From: Nemesobacter sp965249045
Lineage (GTDB): Bacteria; Desulfobacterota_D; UBA1144; Nemesobacterales; Nemesobacteraceae
DNA: 64,000 nucleotides
Direction: 5' to 3'
NCBI GenBank assembly: GCA_965249045.1
Contig: OZ252213.1
Span: 1,550,001-1,614,000, forward strand
The notes under the pieces are model-generated. The model made no database searches. It worked only from the letters and a program-made list of their open reading frames with translations, and was not told the origin of the DNA. The position numbers and the translations under genes are program-made. This document shows positions 33,431 through 41,974 of the stretch, piece by piece (within the stretch, counting starts at the first letter, position 1; every line of letters starts with the position of its first letter).

Positions 33431-34759
33431 TCAGAACCTGTATCTCTGCGGTTCTTTCATACCCCTCTTTTTCATAAAGCCTTCATAACTGTGAGTTATC
33501 AGAAAAGACTCGATCTGCTGCATGAAATCAAGCGTTACACCTATTACGATCAGAAGCGACACGCCACCGAAGTAAAACGGCAGATTAAAAGGTTCTCTCT
33601 CAAGAAACACCGGCAGGACGCAGACCGCCGCTACGTATATAGCTCCTATGAACGTAATTTTCCCGAGCACATCGCCTATGTATTCCGACGTCTTTCTGCC
33701 CGGCCTTATTCCCGGTATGTTTCCGCCGTTTTTCCTCAGGTTGTCCGAGAGATCGTCCGGGTCGTATATTATTGAAGTATAGAAAAAGGCGAAAAATACT
33801 ATGAGTATGGCAAAAATAAGGTTGTATACGAACACGTTTTGAAACACAAGGTCTGAGAAGCTGCGAAGAGCTGGAAGATCGGCAAACGTAACAATCGTAG
33901 CGGGGAAAATAAGGAGCGAAGAGGCGAAAATCGGCGGTATAACGCCCGAAGGATTAGTTTTAAGCGGCAGGTGAGAACTCTGCCCTCCCATAACCTTCCT
34001 TCCCACAACTCTCCTGGGGTACTGAACCGGTATTTTTCTGTAGGAACGCTCAAAGAAAACTATAAGACCCATAAGAAGCCCTAGGAAAATAAAAATAAGA
34101 AGAACTCCGAGAATAGAAATGTTCCCGGTGCCGACAAGCCTTGAGAGGTTCCAGAACGCCCCTGGAATACTGGCGATTATCGACGCGGCGATAAGAAGAG
34201 ACATCCCGTTTCCGATTCCGTTTTCCGTTATCTGCTCCCCAAGCCACATAACGAAGAGCCCGCCCGCGGTAAGGGTAAGAACAGCTGTGATCTTGAACAT
34301 CAGTCCGGGATCCATAACGGCGCTTGCAACGGTCGCTGCGCCTACTCCCCCACGCTCAAGGGTAACGGCCAGCATAAAACCCTGAATGAGGCATATAAGA
34401 ACGGTACCGTACCTTGTGTACTGATTTATTCTTCTCCTTCCGGCATCACCCTCCTTCTGCATGGCTTCAAGTGAAGGAAAGGCTTTTACAAGAAGCGACA
34501 TGATGATTGACGCAGTAATATAAGGCATCACTCCCAAGGCGAAAATCGACGCCTGTTCAAGCGCTCCCCCGGAGAACATGTTGAGTATGTCGAAGATCGT
34601 GCCGCGGGTCTGCTCGAACATCTTGGCGATCTGATCCGGGTCGATTCCAGGAATCGGAACGAAAACACCCGCCCTGTAAACAACAAGCATCGCGGCCGTA
34701 AAAAGAAGCTTCCTGTTAAGTTCGGGAATTCTGGGAAGTGAGGCGACGTTACTGCTCAT
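33431..34759 (-). CDS. secY: Preprotein translocase channel SecY
   Basis: A 442-residue inner-membrane protein with ten hydrophobic segments. Seen: YRAGVFVPIPGID at TM1, the plug and pore region, the cytoplasmic loop YPRRVVGRKVMGGQSSHLPL, and RPGRKTSEYIGDVL before TM9. Its ATG overlaps the rplO stop by 4 bp, as usual in the spc cluster. Confidence 0.98.
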   Translation of the reverse strand: MSSNVASLPRIPELNRKLLFTAAMLVVYRAGVFVPIPGIDPDQIAKMFEQTRGTIFDILNMFSGGALEQASIFALGVMPYITASIIMSLLVKAFPSLEAMQKEGDAGRRRINQYTRYGTVLICLIQGFMLAVTLERGGVGAATVASAVMDPGLMFKITAVLTLTAGGLFVMWLGEQITENGIGNGMSLLIAASIIASIPGAFWNLSRLVGTGNISILGVLLIFIFLGLLMGLIVFFERSYRKIPVQYPRRVVGRKVMGGQSSHLPLKTNPSGVIPPIFASSLLIFPATIVTFADLPALRSFSDLVFQNVFVYNLIFAILIVFFAFFYTSIIYDPDDLSDNLRKNGGNIPGIRPGRKTSEYIGDVLGKITFIGAIYVAAVCVLPVFLEREPFNLPFYFGGVSLLIVIGVTLDFMQQIESFLITHSYEGFMKKRGMKEPQRYRF

Positions 34760-35199
34760 ACTATTTCCACTTTGCCTCCCGCGTCGGTTACCTTGCGTGC
34801 AGCCGCCTCGCTGCAGGCATTAACCGTTATGGAAAGCGGCGCAGTGACTTGCCCGGTGGCCAAAAGCTTTACGGGCTTCTTGCCGCTCACTATTCCCGCC
34901 TTGGCAAGCGCCTGGATCGTCACCGATCCCGCATCCGTGAAGCGCTCAAGATCCTTTAAGTTCACTATGTCGTACTGTTTTTTGAATATGTTCGTAAAAC
35001 CCCTCTTCGGGCTTCTCATCTTGAGTGGAGTCTGGCCACCTTCAAACCACCGGGATACCCCTCTCCCTGAACGGGACCCCTGGCCCTTGTGCCCCCTTCC
35101 GCTGGTCTTCCCCTGAGAACCAGCGCCTCTTCCTACCCTTTTTCTTTTTGCCTTCGATCCCTTAGTTGGTGAAAGTTCGTTTAACATTTTCCGCTCCAC
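34756..35199 (-). CDS. rplO: 50S ribosomal protein L15
   Basis: A 147-residue protein with the Gly/Arg-rich start RVGRGAGSQGKTSGRGHKGQ and FEGGQTPLKMRSPKRGFTN. The C-terminal part VKLLATGQVTAPLSITVNA is normal. It follows rpsE by 15 bp; rpmD, which normally sits between them, is absent. Confidence 0.98.
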   Translation of the reverse strand: MERKMLNELSPTKGSKAKRKRVGRGAGSQGKTSGRGHKGQGSRSGRGVSRWFEGGQTPLKMRSPKRGFTNIFKKQYDIVNLKDLERFTDAGSVTIQALAKAGIVSGKKPVKLLATGQVTAPLSITVNACSEAAARKVTDAGGKVEIV

Positions 35200-35214
35200 T
35201 GCTAAGTGCGTGGC

Positions 35215-35745
35215 CTAACGAGCCGCGCCATAGTAATTGGGAAGATCAAGGTCCTTTATCTCCTTGTTCCTCGCCTTCGCGATTTCTTCGGGAACCTGCA
35301 GTTCCGAGAACCCCTTTATAACGGCCATAACGACATTAAGCGGGTTTCTCGATCCTACAACCTTGGATAGAACATCGTGTATTCCCGCAAGTTCAACCAC
35401 CGCACGCACCGCGCCACCTGCTATAACACCCGTACCCGGGGCAGCAGGCAGAAGCATAATCTTGCTTGACACATATTGCGTGCGGACTCCGTGGGGTATG
35501 GTGGTGCCGTTTCGCGGCACTCTTATAAGGCTTTTCTTGGCTTTCTCAATCGCCTTTCTGACGGCATCTGGAACCTCGTTTGACTTACCGAGGCCAGCTC
35601 CCACAATCCCATTGGAATTTCCGACTACGGCAAGAACGGTAAAGTGAAACCTCTTCCCCCCCTTGGTCACCTTCGCGACCCTCCTTATATGGACCACTTT
35701 TTCCTGTAATTCAAGTTCCGCCGGATCTATTCTATCCTCTGCCAA
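35215..35745 (-). CDS. rpsE: 30S ribosomal protein S5
   Basis: I choose the TTG at 35745, which has aaggagg 8 bp upstream, giving 176 residues (E. coli: 167). A longer frame from 35808 overlaps rplR and lacks a ribosome site. The RNA-binding domain VVHIRRVAKVTKGGKRFHFT and GIVGAGLGKSNEVPDAVRKA, then PAAPGTGVIAGGAVRAVVEL, are standard; S5 acts in decoding fidelity. Confidence 0.95.
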   Translation of the reverse strand: MAEDRIDPAELELQEKVVHIRRVAKVTKGGKRFHFTVLAVVGNSNGIVGAGLGKSNEVPDAVRKAIEKAKKSLIRVPRNGTTIPHGVRTQYVSSKIMLLPAAPGTGVIAGGAVRAVVELAGIHDVLSKVVGSRNPLNVVMAVIKGFSELQVPEEIAKARNKEIKDLDLPNYYGAAR

Positions 35746-35770
35746 AATAAGAGCCTCCTTAAATTTTCTC

Positions 35771-36148
35771 TTAGAACTCCACTCCCGTCTCGCGGATTCC
35801 GTCGGCAAGCGACTTTATCCTTCCGTGGTAAGCGTAGCCCCCTCTGTCAAAACGCACCTTGGTTATACCCTTCTCAACGGCCATCTCTCCGAGATGCTTT
35901 CCAACCTCTTTAGCAACCTCGGTTTTCTTCATATTCTCCGCAGAAAGCCTCTTTTTCGTCTCAGAAAACATTGTCGACGCCTGAAGAAGGGTGACTTCCG
36001 CAGTATCGTCTATCAGCTGGGCGTATATATGCTTTGCCGAACGGAAAACGGAAACCCTCGGCACATCCGAGGTACCGCTTATCTTCTTCCTGACAGTCGT
36101 GTGTCTTCTTTGACGCGCCAAATTTCTACTTTTCTTCTTTATCATCAC
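35771..36148 (-). CDS. rplR: 50S ribosomal protein L18
   Basis: A 125-residue 5S rRNA-binding protein; VPRVSVFRSAKHIYAQLIDD and the ending KVRFDRGGYAYHGRIKSLAD are diagnostic. Start overlaps the rplF stop by 4 bp; rpsE follows. Confidence 0.98.
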   Translation of the reverse strand: MMIKKKSRNLARQRRHTTVRKKISGTSDVPRVSVFRSAKHIYAQLIDDTAEVTLLQASTMFSETKKRLSAENMKKTEVAKEVGKHLGEMAVEKGITKVRFDRGGYAYHGRIKSLADGIRETGVEF

Positions 36149-36693
36149 TTAGCCGCTCCAGCTTTTCCTGGTTTAAGCCTCAACTTCTCATCCTCGTAAC
36201 GAACACCTTTACCCTTATATGAATCAGGTGGTCTTACCTTTCTTATGCGTGCCGCGGTCTCCCCCACAAGCTGCTTGTCAATTCCGTGGAGAGAAAGCAG
36301 GGTGCCCCGTTCCTCCACAGTCGCCTCTATACCCTTGGGAAGAGGGAAATCAACCGGATGAGAGTAACCGAGTGTAAGCCTGAGTTCCGTTTCTCCCACA
36401 AGATCCGCCTTGTAACCCGTACCGGTTATGCGAAGGACCTTTTTAAATCCTTCACTAACCCCTATTACGGAATTGTTAACTAGGCTTCGTGTAAGACCGT
36501 GAAAAGACTTTATTCTTTTCTCGTTGCTCTGTCTGGAGATAACCACAGTTCCATCCTCAAGCGCAGCTTTTATTCCCTCGGGTACGGGAACTTCTAGGCT
36601 CCCTTTAGGCCCTTTGATTTCGATCGCTCCCTGCTTGGGCATCGCCGTTACTCCGTCGGGAATAACTACCGGTTTTATTCCTATTCTTGACAT
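36145..36693 (-). CDS. rplF: 50S ribosomal protein L6
   Basis: A 182-residue two-domain protein, start SRIGIKPVVIPDGVTAMPKQ, end IRKVRPPDSYKGKGVRYEDE, matching L6, which lies near the sarcin-ricin loop. Between rpsH and rplR. Confidence 0.98.
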   Translation of the reverse strand: MSRIGIKPVVIPDGVTAMPKQGAIEIKGPKGSLEVPVPEGIKAALEDGTVVISRQSNEKRIKSFHGLTRSLVNNSVIGVSEGFKKVLRITGTGYKADLVGETELRLTLGYSHPVDFPLPKGIEATVEERGTLLSLHGIDKQLVGETAARIRKVRPPDSYKGKGVRYEDEKLRLKPGKAGAAK

Positions 36694-36703
36694 CCGTTTG
36701 TCC

Positions 36704-37096
36704 TCAGATCACCGTGCAGAGAATCTCCCCACCTATCTTTTTGTTCCTTGCGGCAACCCCGGTCATTATTCCGTTTGAAGTTGAAAGTATTGAAATTCCC
36801 ATTCCTCCCCTGACCCTTGGAATATCATCTTTGCCCACGTAAACCCTTCTCGATGGTTTGCTTATTCTCTTTATCTCCTCTACAGCAGCCTTGCCGTCAG
36901 GACCGTATTTCAGCTTGATTGTTATGGTTTTCTTTACCCCTTCTTCAGTGACCTTGTAACTCTCCACGTAGCCTTCCTCGGTAAGAACCTTAGCGATCTC
37001 GCCTTTTATAACCGAACCGGGAATCTCGACATGGCCGTGACCCGCCATGAAGGCATTCCTCACCCTGGTTAACATATCTGCAATCGGATCCGTCAT
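36704..37096 (-). CDS. rpsH: 30S ribosomal protein S8
   Basis: A 130-residue protein, DPIADMLTRVRNAFMAGHGH at the start and GISILSTSNGIMTGVAARNK near the end. It binds central-domain 16S rRNA and in E. coli represses the spc operon. Confidence 0.98.
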   Translation of the reverse strand: MTDPIADMLTRVRNAFMAGHGHVEIPGSVIKGEIAKVLTEEGYVESYKVTEEGVKKTITIKLKYGPDGKAAVEEIKRISKPSRRVYVGKDDIPRVRGGMGISILSTSNGIMTGVAARNKKIGGEILCTVI

Positions 37097-37117
37097 TTTT
37101 TCTCCAAAATATGTTTC

Positions 37118-37303
37118 TTAAAAACTTGCCTTTCTAACGCCCGGAAGATGTCCCCTGCTGGCAAGAGACCTGAAACAGACCCTGCAGATACCGAATTTTC
37201 TCATGAAACCTCTCGGCCGTCCGCAAAGCCCGCAACGGTTAACCCCACGCACGCGAAACTTTGGCTTTCTCTTCGATTTCTCAAGTAACGCTTTTCTTGT
37301 CAT
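37118..37303 (-). CDS. rpsN: 30S ribosomal protein S14, zinc-binding short form
   Basis: A 61-residue type Z protein with four zinc Cys as C-x2-C ... C-x2-C (RCGLCGRPRGFMRKFGICRV). E. coli has the 101-residue zinc-free form, so this marks a lineage outside enteric bacteria or one keeping the ancestral form. It lies between rplE and rpsH. Confidence 0.97.
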   Translation of the reverse strand: MTRKALLEKSKRKPKFRVRGVNRCGLCGRPRGFMRKFGICRVCFRSLASRGHLPGVRKASF

Positions 37304-37315
37304 AATCCCTCTCTC

Positions 37316-37870
37316 TTAATTATTCACAAACGGCACTCCGAGACGGCTGAGAAGCTCCATGGCCTCAGCGTCCGTTTTTGAAGTCGTAATCAGACTTACG
37401 TTCATCCCCTTGTTGTACTGAACCTTGCTGTAATCTATTTCAGGAAAAACCAGATGCTCCCTTATCCCCAGAGTATAATTACCCGAACCGTCAAAAGACC
37501 GCGGTGAGAGACCCTTAAAATCCCTGACCCTTGGAAGAGCGAGATTCACCAAACGGTCAAAAAACTCATACATCATCTTCCCCCGAAGCGTAACCATGCA
37601 GCCTATTGGCTGGCCTTCTCTGAGTTTGAAACCCGCAACTGACTTGCGCGCCTTTGTAATCACCGGCCTCTGTCCCGTTATGTCCGCCAGTTCCGAGGCA
37701 GCGTTGTCTATTACCTTTGTCTGTCTCCCCGCTTCACTGAGCCTCCCAAGCCCCATGTTCACCACGATTTTCTCAAGCTTCGGAACCTGCATAACGTTTC
37801 CGTAGGAGAACTTTTCAATCAGCGCGGGTATGACCTCGCGCATATACAGAGTCTTTATTCTCGGAATCAT
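37316..37870 (-). CDS. rplE: 50S ribosomal protein L5
   Basis: A 184-residue 5S-binding protein. Seen: NVMQVPKLEKIVVNMGLGRL, GQRPVITKARKSVAGFKLRE and GMNVSLITTSKTDAEAMELL. Spaced 5 bp from rplX. Confidence 0.98.
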   Translation of the reverse strand: MIPRIKTLYMREVIPALIEKFSYGNVMQVPKLEKIVVNMGLGRLSEAGRQTKVIDNAASELADITGQRPVITKARKSVAGFKLREGQPIGCMVTLRGKMMYEFFDRLVNLALPRVRDFKGLSPRSFDGSGNYTLGIREHLVFPEIDYSKVQYNKGMNVSLITTSKTDAEAMELLSRLGVPFVNN

Positions 37871-37874
37871 TTCC

Positions 37875-38204
37875 TCAGATTTCCTTTCCAGTTTTTCTGT
37901 TGTATCTCACTTTTCCACCGTCCTCGCCGGTTCTGTACCCGATCTTTACCGGTGTTCCACTCTCAGAATCGTACAGCATCAGGTTTGAGACATGGATTCC
38001 AGCCTCTTTCTCAATGATGCCACCGCCAGGGTTTTTCTGCGTCGGACGGCTGTGTCTCTTTATGATATTGAGCTTTTCCACGAAGGCCTTTTCGGCACCC
38101 CTGTCAATTCTGAGCACTTTGCCGGTCTTCCCCTTTTCCTTGCCAGCAACTACGTAGACCGTATCCCCGGCCCTTATATTAAACTTTCTCTTCCCAGTGG
38201 ACAT
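37875..38204 (-). CDS. rplX: 50S ribosomal protein L24
   Basis: A 109-residue protein with the KOW motif GDTVYVVAGKEKGKTGKVLR and IIEKEAGIHVSNLMLYD. It starts 2 bp after rplN and acts early in large-subunit assembly. Confidence 0.98.
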   Translation of the reverse strand: MSTGKRKFNIRAGDTVYVVAGKEKGKTGKVLRIDRGAEKAFVEKLNIIKRHSRPTQKNPGGGIIEKEAGIHVSNLMLYDSESGTPVKIGYRTGEDGGKVRYNRKTGKEI

Positions 38205-38206
38205 GT

Positions 38207-38575
38207 TCAGACAACTTCCGGGGCAAGCGAGATGATTTTCATAAAACCCTTGAGCCTCAGTTCACGAGCTATCGGCCCGAAAACTCTCGTGCCTATGGGT
38301 TCGTTTTCCTTGTCTATTATAACGGCGGCGTTATTATCAAAGCGCACATAGGTGCCATCGGGCCTTCTCTGTTCCTTTCTCACCCTGACTATTACCGCCT
38401 TGTATATATTGCCCTTTTCCACCTTGGACTTCGGAATGGCCTGCTTGACTGAAACTACAACCACATCTCCAAGCCGCGCATATCTTCTTCCCGACCCACC
38501 CAGGACCTTTATGCAGAACAGCTTTTTGGCCCCTGTGTTATCCGCCGAGTCCAGATATGTGCTTGACTGAATCAT
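38207..38575 (-). CDS. rplN: 50S ribosomal protein L14
   Basis: A 122-residue protein, MIQSSTYLDSADNTGAKKLF at the start, with GDVVVVSVKQAIPKSKVEKG and RVFGPIARELRLKGFMKIIS. Follows rpsQ by 39 bp. Confidence 0.98.
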   Translation of the reverse strand: MIQSSTYLDSADNTGAKKLFCIKVLGGSGRRYARLGDVVVVSVKQAIPKSKVEKGNIYKAVIVRVRKEQRRPDGTYVRFDNNAAVIIDKENEPIGTRVFGPIARELRLKGFMKIISLAPEVV

Positions 38576-38614
38576 TTATTTTCTCCCGTCGTCCGCGGAA
38601 TCAAAAACCCCGCC

Positions 38615-38875
38615 TTATGCGCTTGCGACCTGAGTGACCACCTTGCCTAGTCTCCATCTTTTGGTCTTGCTGTGGGGCCTTGACTCTATTATTTCCACCT
38701 TGTCTCCGATGTTGCATTCGTTGCGCTCGTCATGGACCTTAAATCGCCTGCTGACCCTTATCTGCTTTTTGTACCGACCGTGACTCTTTGTCCGCTGTAC
38801 TTCTACAACCGCAGTCTTGTCCATTTTGTTACCTACCACAACCCCCGTTTTCGTCTTTAACTTTCCTCTTTCCAT
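38615..38875 (-). CDS. rpsQ: 30S ribosomal protein S17
   Basis: An 86-residue protein with KTGVVVGNKMDKTAVVEVQR and CNIGDKVEIIESRPHSKTKR, standard for S17, a primary binder of 16S 5' domain. Four bases after rpmC. Confidence 0.98.
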   Translation of the reverse strand: MERGKLKTKTGVVVGNKMDKTAVVEVQRTKSHGRYKKQIRVSRRFKVHDERNECNIGDKVEIIESRPHSKTKRWRLGKVVTQVASA

Positions 38876-38879
38876 AGAA

Positions 38880-39086
38880 TCAATTCTCCGAGGCGATATC
38901 CCGCTGTTTTGTTATGGTAAGTATCCTCGCAATCTCCCTTTTTAGCTGTTTTATCCTCGCGTTGTTCGGATTCTGCCCGGTAGCAACCTGTATTCTGACA
39001 TTGAAAAGCTCTTCGATCACATCACGGTGGCGCTTGCGCAGTTCCTCGGGCGTGAGGTTTCTGAGTTCTTCTGCATTTGTTGCCAT
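38880..39086 (-). CDS. rpmC: 50S ribosomal protein L29
   Basis: A 68-residue helical protein, ELRNLTPEELRKRHRDVIEE then RIKQLKREIARILTITKQRD. It overlaps rplP by one base and lies at the exit tunnel. Confidence 0.97.
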   Translation of the reverse strand: MATNAEELRNLTPEELRKRHRDVIEELFNVRIQVATGQNPNNARIKQLKREIARILTITKQRDIASEN

Positions 39087-39508
39087 CAGATAAACTCCTC
39101 CTCGCTTCTGACTACTATCCTAGTTCTAAGAGGAAGCTTATAGGAAGCAAGCCTTAAGGCTGAGCGTGCAAGTTCTTCACTTACTCCCGATATTTCGTAA
39201 AGAAACTGTCCTCTTTTTACCGGCGCCACGTAACCGTCTACATCCCCCTTGCCCTTTCCCATTCTGGTCTCGGCAGGTTTTTTGGTAATGGGTTTATAGG
39301 GAAATATTCTTATCCAGAGGTACGCTCCTCTTTTCACGTGTCTTGTAATCGCAATACGAGCAGCTTCTATCTGCCTTGAGGTGATCATCCCGTTCTCCAC
39401 GGTCTGAAGCGCAAGATCACCGAAGGCAAACTTCGTCCCCCGGGTTGCAGCTCCTCTGTTCCTTCCCTTGAACTGTTTTCTGTACTTTGTCTTTTTAGGC
39501 TGAAGCAT
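39086..39508 (-). CDS. rplP: 50S ribosomal protein L16
   Basis: A 140-residue protein, MLQPKKTKYRKQFKGRNRGA at the start, GAYLWIRIFPYKPITKKPAE and GYVAPVKRGQFLYEISGVSE inside. It helps place A-site tRNA. Start overlaps the rpsC stop by 14 bp. Confidence 0.98.
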   Translation of the reverse strand: MLQPKKTKYRKQFKGRNRGAATRGTKFAFGDLALQTVENGMITSRQIEAARIAITRHVKRGAYLWIRIFPYKPITKKPAETRMGKGKGDVDGYVAPVKRGQFLYEISGVSEELARSALRLASYKLPLRTRIVVRSEEEFI

Positions 39509-40187
39509 CGGTATCTATATTCTCAGGGGCCTTGTTCGCCCTCCCCTTTACCTTTTTCTGTATTATCTCGCCTTTGAATATCCAGACCTTTACACCTATT
39601 ACTCCGTATGTAGTCGACGCTTCGGCAACCCCGTAGTCAAGGTCTGCGCGGAGCGTTGCCAATGGCACTCTTCCTTCCCTGTACCACTCCCTTCTCGCTA
39701 TTTCGGCTCCGCCGAGACGCCCGGAGACCATAACTTTTATACCGAGAACCCCAGCTCGAATGGAGGAGGAAAGCACCCTTTTCATGGCCCTTCTGTACGC
39801 AACCCTTCTTTCAAGCTGAAGGGCAAGGTTTTCCGAGACGAGCTGCGCGTCAGTTTCGGGCCTCTTTACTTCCCTTATATCAAGAAATATGCCTTTCCCG
39901 GTCATCCCCTGGAGTTTTTTCTTCAGTTGCTCTATCTCCTGGCCTTTCCTTCCTATGATGATCCCGGGCCTTGCCGCGTACACCAAAATCCTGACCTTGT
40001 CCGCCGCGGCCCTCTCAATCTCAATGTTCGAGATAGCCGCCTGATAAAAGGTCTTCTTTATGTAGTTGCGAATTTCTATATCCTCTTTGAGCAAGGATCT
40101 GTACATCTGTTTTTCGGCAAACCACTTGGAGTCCCACGACCTGGTTATTCCAATGCGAAATCCTATAGGATTAATTTTCTGGCCCAA
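39495..40187 (-). CDS. rpsC: 30S ribosomal protein S3
   Basis: A TTG at 40187 gives (M)GQKINPIGFRIGITRSWDSK, the true S3 start, and 230 residues. The longer frame from 40208 adds residues inside rplV and is rejected. KH domain GIIIGRKGQEIEQLKKKLQG and C-terminal GRLGGAEIARREWYREGRVP are intact. It follows the rplV stop by one base, so initiation is probably coupled. Confidence 0.95.
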   Translation of the reverse strand: MGQKINPIGFRIGITRSWDSKWFAEKQMYRSLLKEDIEIRNYIKKTFYQAAISNIEIERAAADKVRILVYAARPGIIIGRKGQEIEQLKKKLQGMTGKGIFLDIREVKRPETDAQLVSENLALQLERRVAYRRAMKRVLSSSIRAGVLGIKVMVSGRLGGAEIARREWYREGRVPLATLRADLDYGVAEASTTYGVIGVKVWIFKGEIIQKKVKGRANKAPENIDTDASA

Positions 40188-40188
40188 T

Positions 40189-40527
40189 TCAGAATCCCCT
40201 CTGTTCAAGTATTATCGTTATGTGACTCATACTGCTTTTACGGGCAAAAGCCCTTCCCATCGCTCTGGCCCGAAAACGTTTCAGTGTTGGGCCCTGCGTT
40301 GCATAGATTTCCTTTATGTAGAGGGAATCTATTTCGCTGTATCCTTTTTCAGAGGCGTTGGCAACAGCCGACTTCAGCAGCTTCGAAATCAGCGGTGAGA
40401 CCCTCTTGCGGGCAGAAAGAAGAATCGATGAAGCTTCCTCAACATCCTTGCCTCTTACGAGGTCAAGCACCACTCTGGCCTTCTTCGGCGATACCCTAGC
40501 ATATTTATGTATTGCTTTGGAAACCAT
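40189..40527 (-). CDS. rplV: 50S ribosomal protein L22
   Basis: A 112-residue protein, HKYARVSPKKARVVLDLVRG at the start and GRAFARKSSMSHITIILEQR at the end, containing the tunnel-lining hairpin region. Between rpsS and rpsC. Confidence 0.97.
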   Translation of the reverse strand: MVSKAIHKYARVSPKKARVVLDLVRGKDVEEASSILLSARKRVSPLISKLLKSAVANASEKGYSEIDSLYIKEIYATQGPTLKRFRARAMGRAFARKSSMSHITIILEQRGF

Positions 40528-40547
40528 TTGTTATCTCTCTGTTATTA

Positions 40548-40826
40548 CTATCTCTTTCTGGCTTTCCTGTCACCCGCGTGACCATGATAAGTCCTTGTGG
40601 GAGAAAACTCGCCCAGTTTATGCCCAACCATCTGTTCAGATACAAATACGGGGACAAATCTCTTTCCGTTGTAAACCGCGAAAGTCATTCCTATCATCTC
40701 TGGTATTACCATTGAGGCTCTTGACCAGGTCTTGATAATTCTCTGACTTCCGGAACTCTGCGCCTGCTCAACTTTCTTCATAAGTTTTTCGTGTACGTAC
40801 AGTCCCTTTTTACTTGATCTTGCCAT
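40548..40826 (-). CDS. rpsS: 30S ribosomal protein S19
   Basis: A 92-residue protein with RSSKKGLYVHEKLMKKVEQA, IKTWSRASMVIPEMIGMTFA and KLGEFSPTRTYHGHAGDRKA, the standard S19 blocks of the small-subunit head. Confidence 0.98.
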   Translation of the reverse strand: MARSSKKGLYVHEKLMKKVEQAQSSGSQRIIKTWSRASMVIPEMIGMTFAVYNGKRFVPVFVSEQMVGHKLGEFSPTRTYHGHAGDRKARKR

Positions 40827-40841
40827 CCGAAGCTCCCGCGA

Positions 40842-41690
40842 TTAATCCATTCCGTAGCCAACTCTTCTTGGCTTAACTATATATTTGTCCATTCTCTTGT
40901 TGTTTCTCGTCTTTTTTCCTATTGTAATCCAACCCCAAGGGGAAACAGGATGAGGATTTCCCTTGGCCGCTTTGCCTTCTCCTCCCCCATGGGGATGATC
41001 AACCGGGTTCATAGCCACCCCGCGAACTGTGGGCCTTATCCCCTTGTGACGGGATCTTCCGGCCTTGCCCCACACTATAAGCTCGTTTTCAGCGTTCCCG
41101 ATTCTTCCTACGGTAGCCATGCACTTCAGGTGAACAAGTCTTATTTCGCCAGAGGCGAGTTTTATCTGGGCGTAGTTGCCGTCTTTTGCGGCAATCTGTG
41201 CAGATGAACCGGCGGAGCGGACTAGCTTTCCTCCGCCTCCAGGTCTCATTTCTATATTATGAACAACTGTACCCACAGGAATATTTTCTATGGGAAGAGC
41301 ATTTCCGCTTGAAATCTCTACCCCGGGTCCGGAATTCAACTCATCACCCACTTTAAGGCCCGCAGGGGCTATAATATATCTTTTTTCACCGTCAGCGTAG
41401 GCCAGAAGCGCAATTCTAGCCGAGCGATACGGATCATACTCCAGCGAGACTACTCTGGCAGGTACGCCGTGCTTGTTCCTTTTGAAATCTATTATTCTGT
41501 AACGTCTCTTGTGACCGCCGCCTTTTCTGAAGCTGGTAATTCTTCCATCTGAGTTGCGTCCAGAGCTTTTTTTAAGTGAGACAGTAAGGGACTTGTGGGG
41601 CGTTTTGGAGGTTATTTCCTCAAAATCAAACCCGGACATAAACCTTCTTCCCGGAGATGTGGGGTTATATTTTTTTACTCCCATGATCAA
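40842..41690 (-). CDS. rplB: 50S ribosomal protein L2
   Basis: A 282-residue protein. Seen: KKYNPTSPGRRFMSGFDFEE, the peptidyl-transferase-centre-proximal stretch RGVAMNPVDHPHGGGEGKAA with its conserved His, and GWITIGKKTRNNKRMDKYIV. Start overlaps the rplW stop by 4 bp. Confidence 0.98.
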   Translation of the reverse strand: MIMGVKKYNPTSPGRRFMSGFDFEEITSKTPHKSLTVSLKKSSGRNSDGRITSFRKGGGHKRRYRIIDFKRNKHGVPARVVSLEYDPYRSARIALLAYADGEKRYIIAPAGLKVGDELNSGPGVEISSGNALPIENIPVGTVVHNIEMRPGGGGKLVRSAGSSAQIAAKDGNYAQIKLASGEIRLVHLKCMATVGRIGNAENELIVWGKAGRSRHKGIRPTVRGVAMNPVDHPHGGGEGKAAKGNPHPVSPWGWITIGKKTRNNKRMDKYIVKPRRVGYGMD

Positions 41691-41974
41691 ACTCCCTCAA
41701 ACAGGTTGATTTCTCCTTCTCTGAGTTTCACGTAAGCCTTTTTAACCGCTGATCTCTTTCCCACAACCCTGCCGAATCTTTTCACTCTTTTTCCAGGAAG
41801 TACAAGTGTTCTTACTCTGTCCACCTTGACGCCGAAAATCTTCTCAATTGAGTCCTGTATCTCTTTCTTATTGCATCTTCTGTCGACGGAAAAAACATAC
41901 CAGCCGTTTTCTCTGGCTTCGGTACTTTTCTCAGTCACTATCGGAAGTTTTATGATCGAGCGAGGATCTTTCAT
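41687..41974 (-). CDS. rplW: 50S ribosomal protein L23
   Basis: A 95-residue protein, SIIKLPIVTEKSTEARENGW then FGVKVDRVRTLVLPGKRVKR. It is the tunnel-exit dock for trigger factor and SRP. Overlaps rplD by 4 bp. Confidence 0.97.
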   Translation of the reverse strand: MKDPRSIIKLPIVTEKSTEARENGWYVFSVDRRCNKKEIQDSIEKIFGVKVDRVRTLVLPGKRVKRFGRVVGKRSAVKKAYVKLREGEINLFEGV

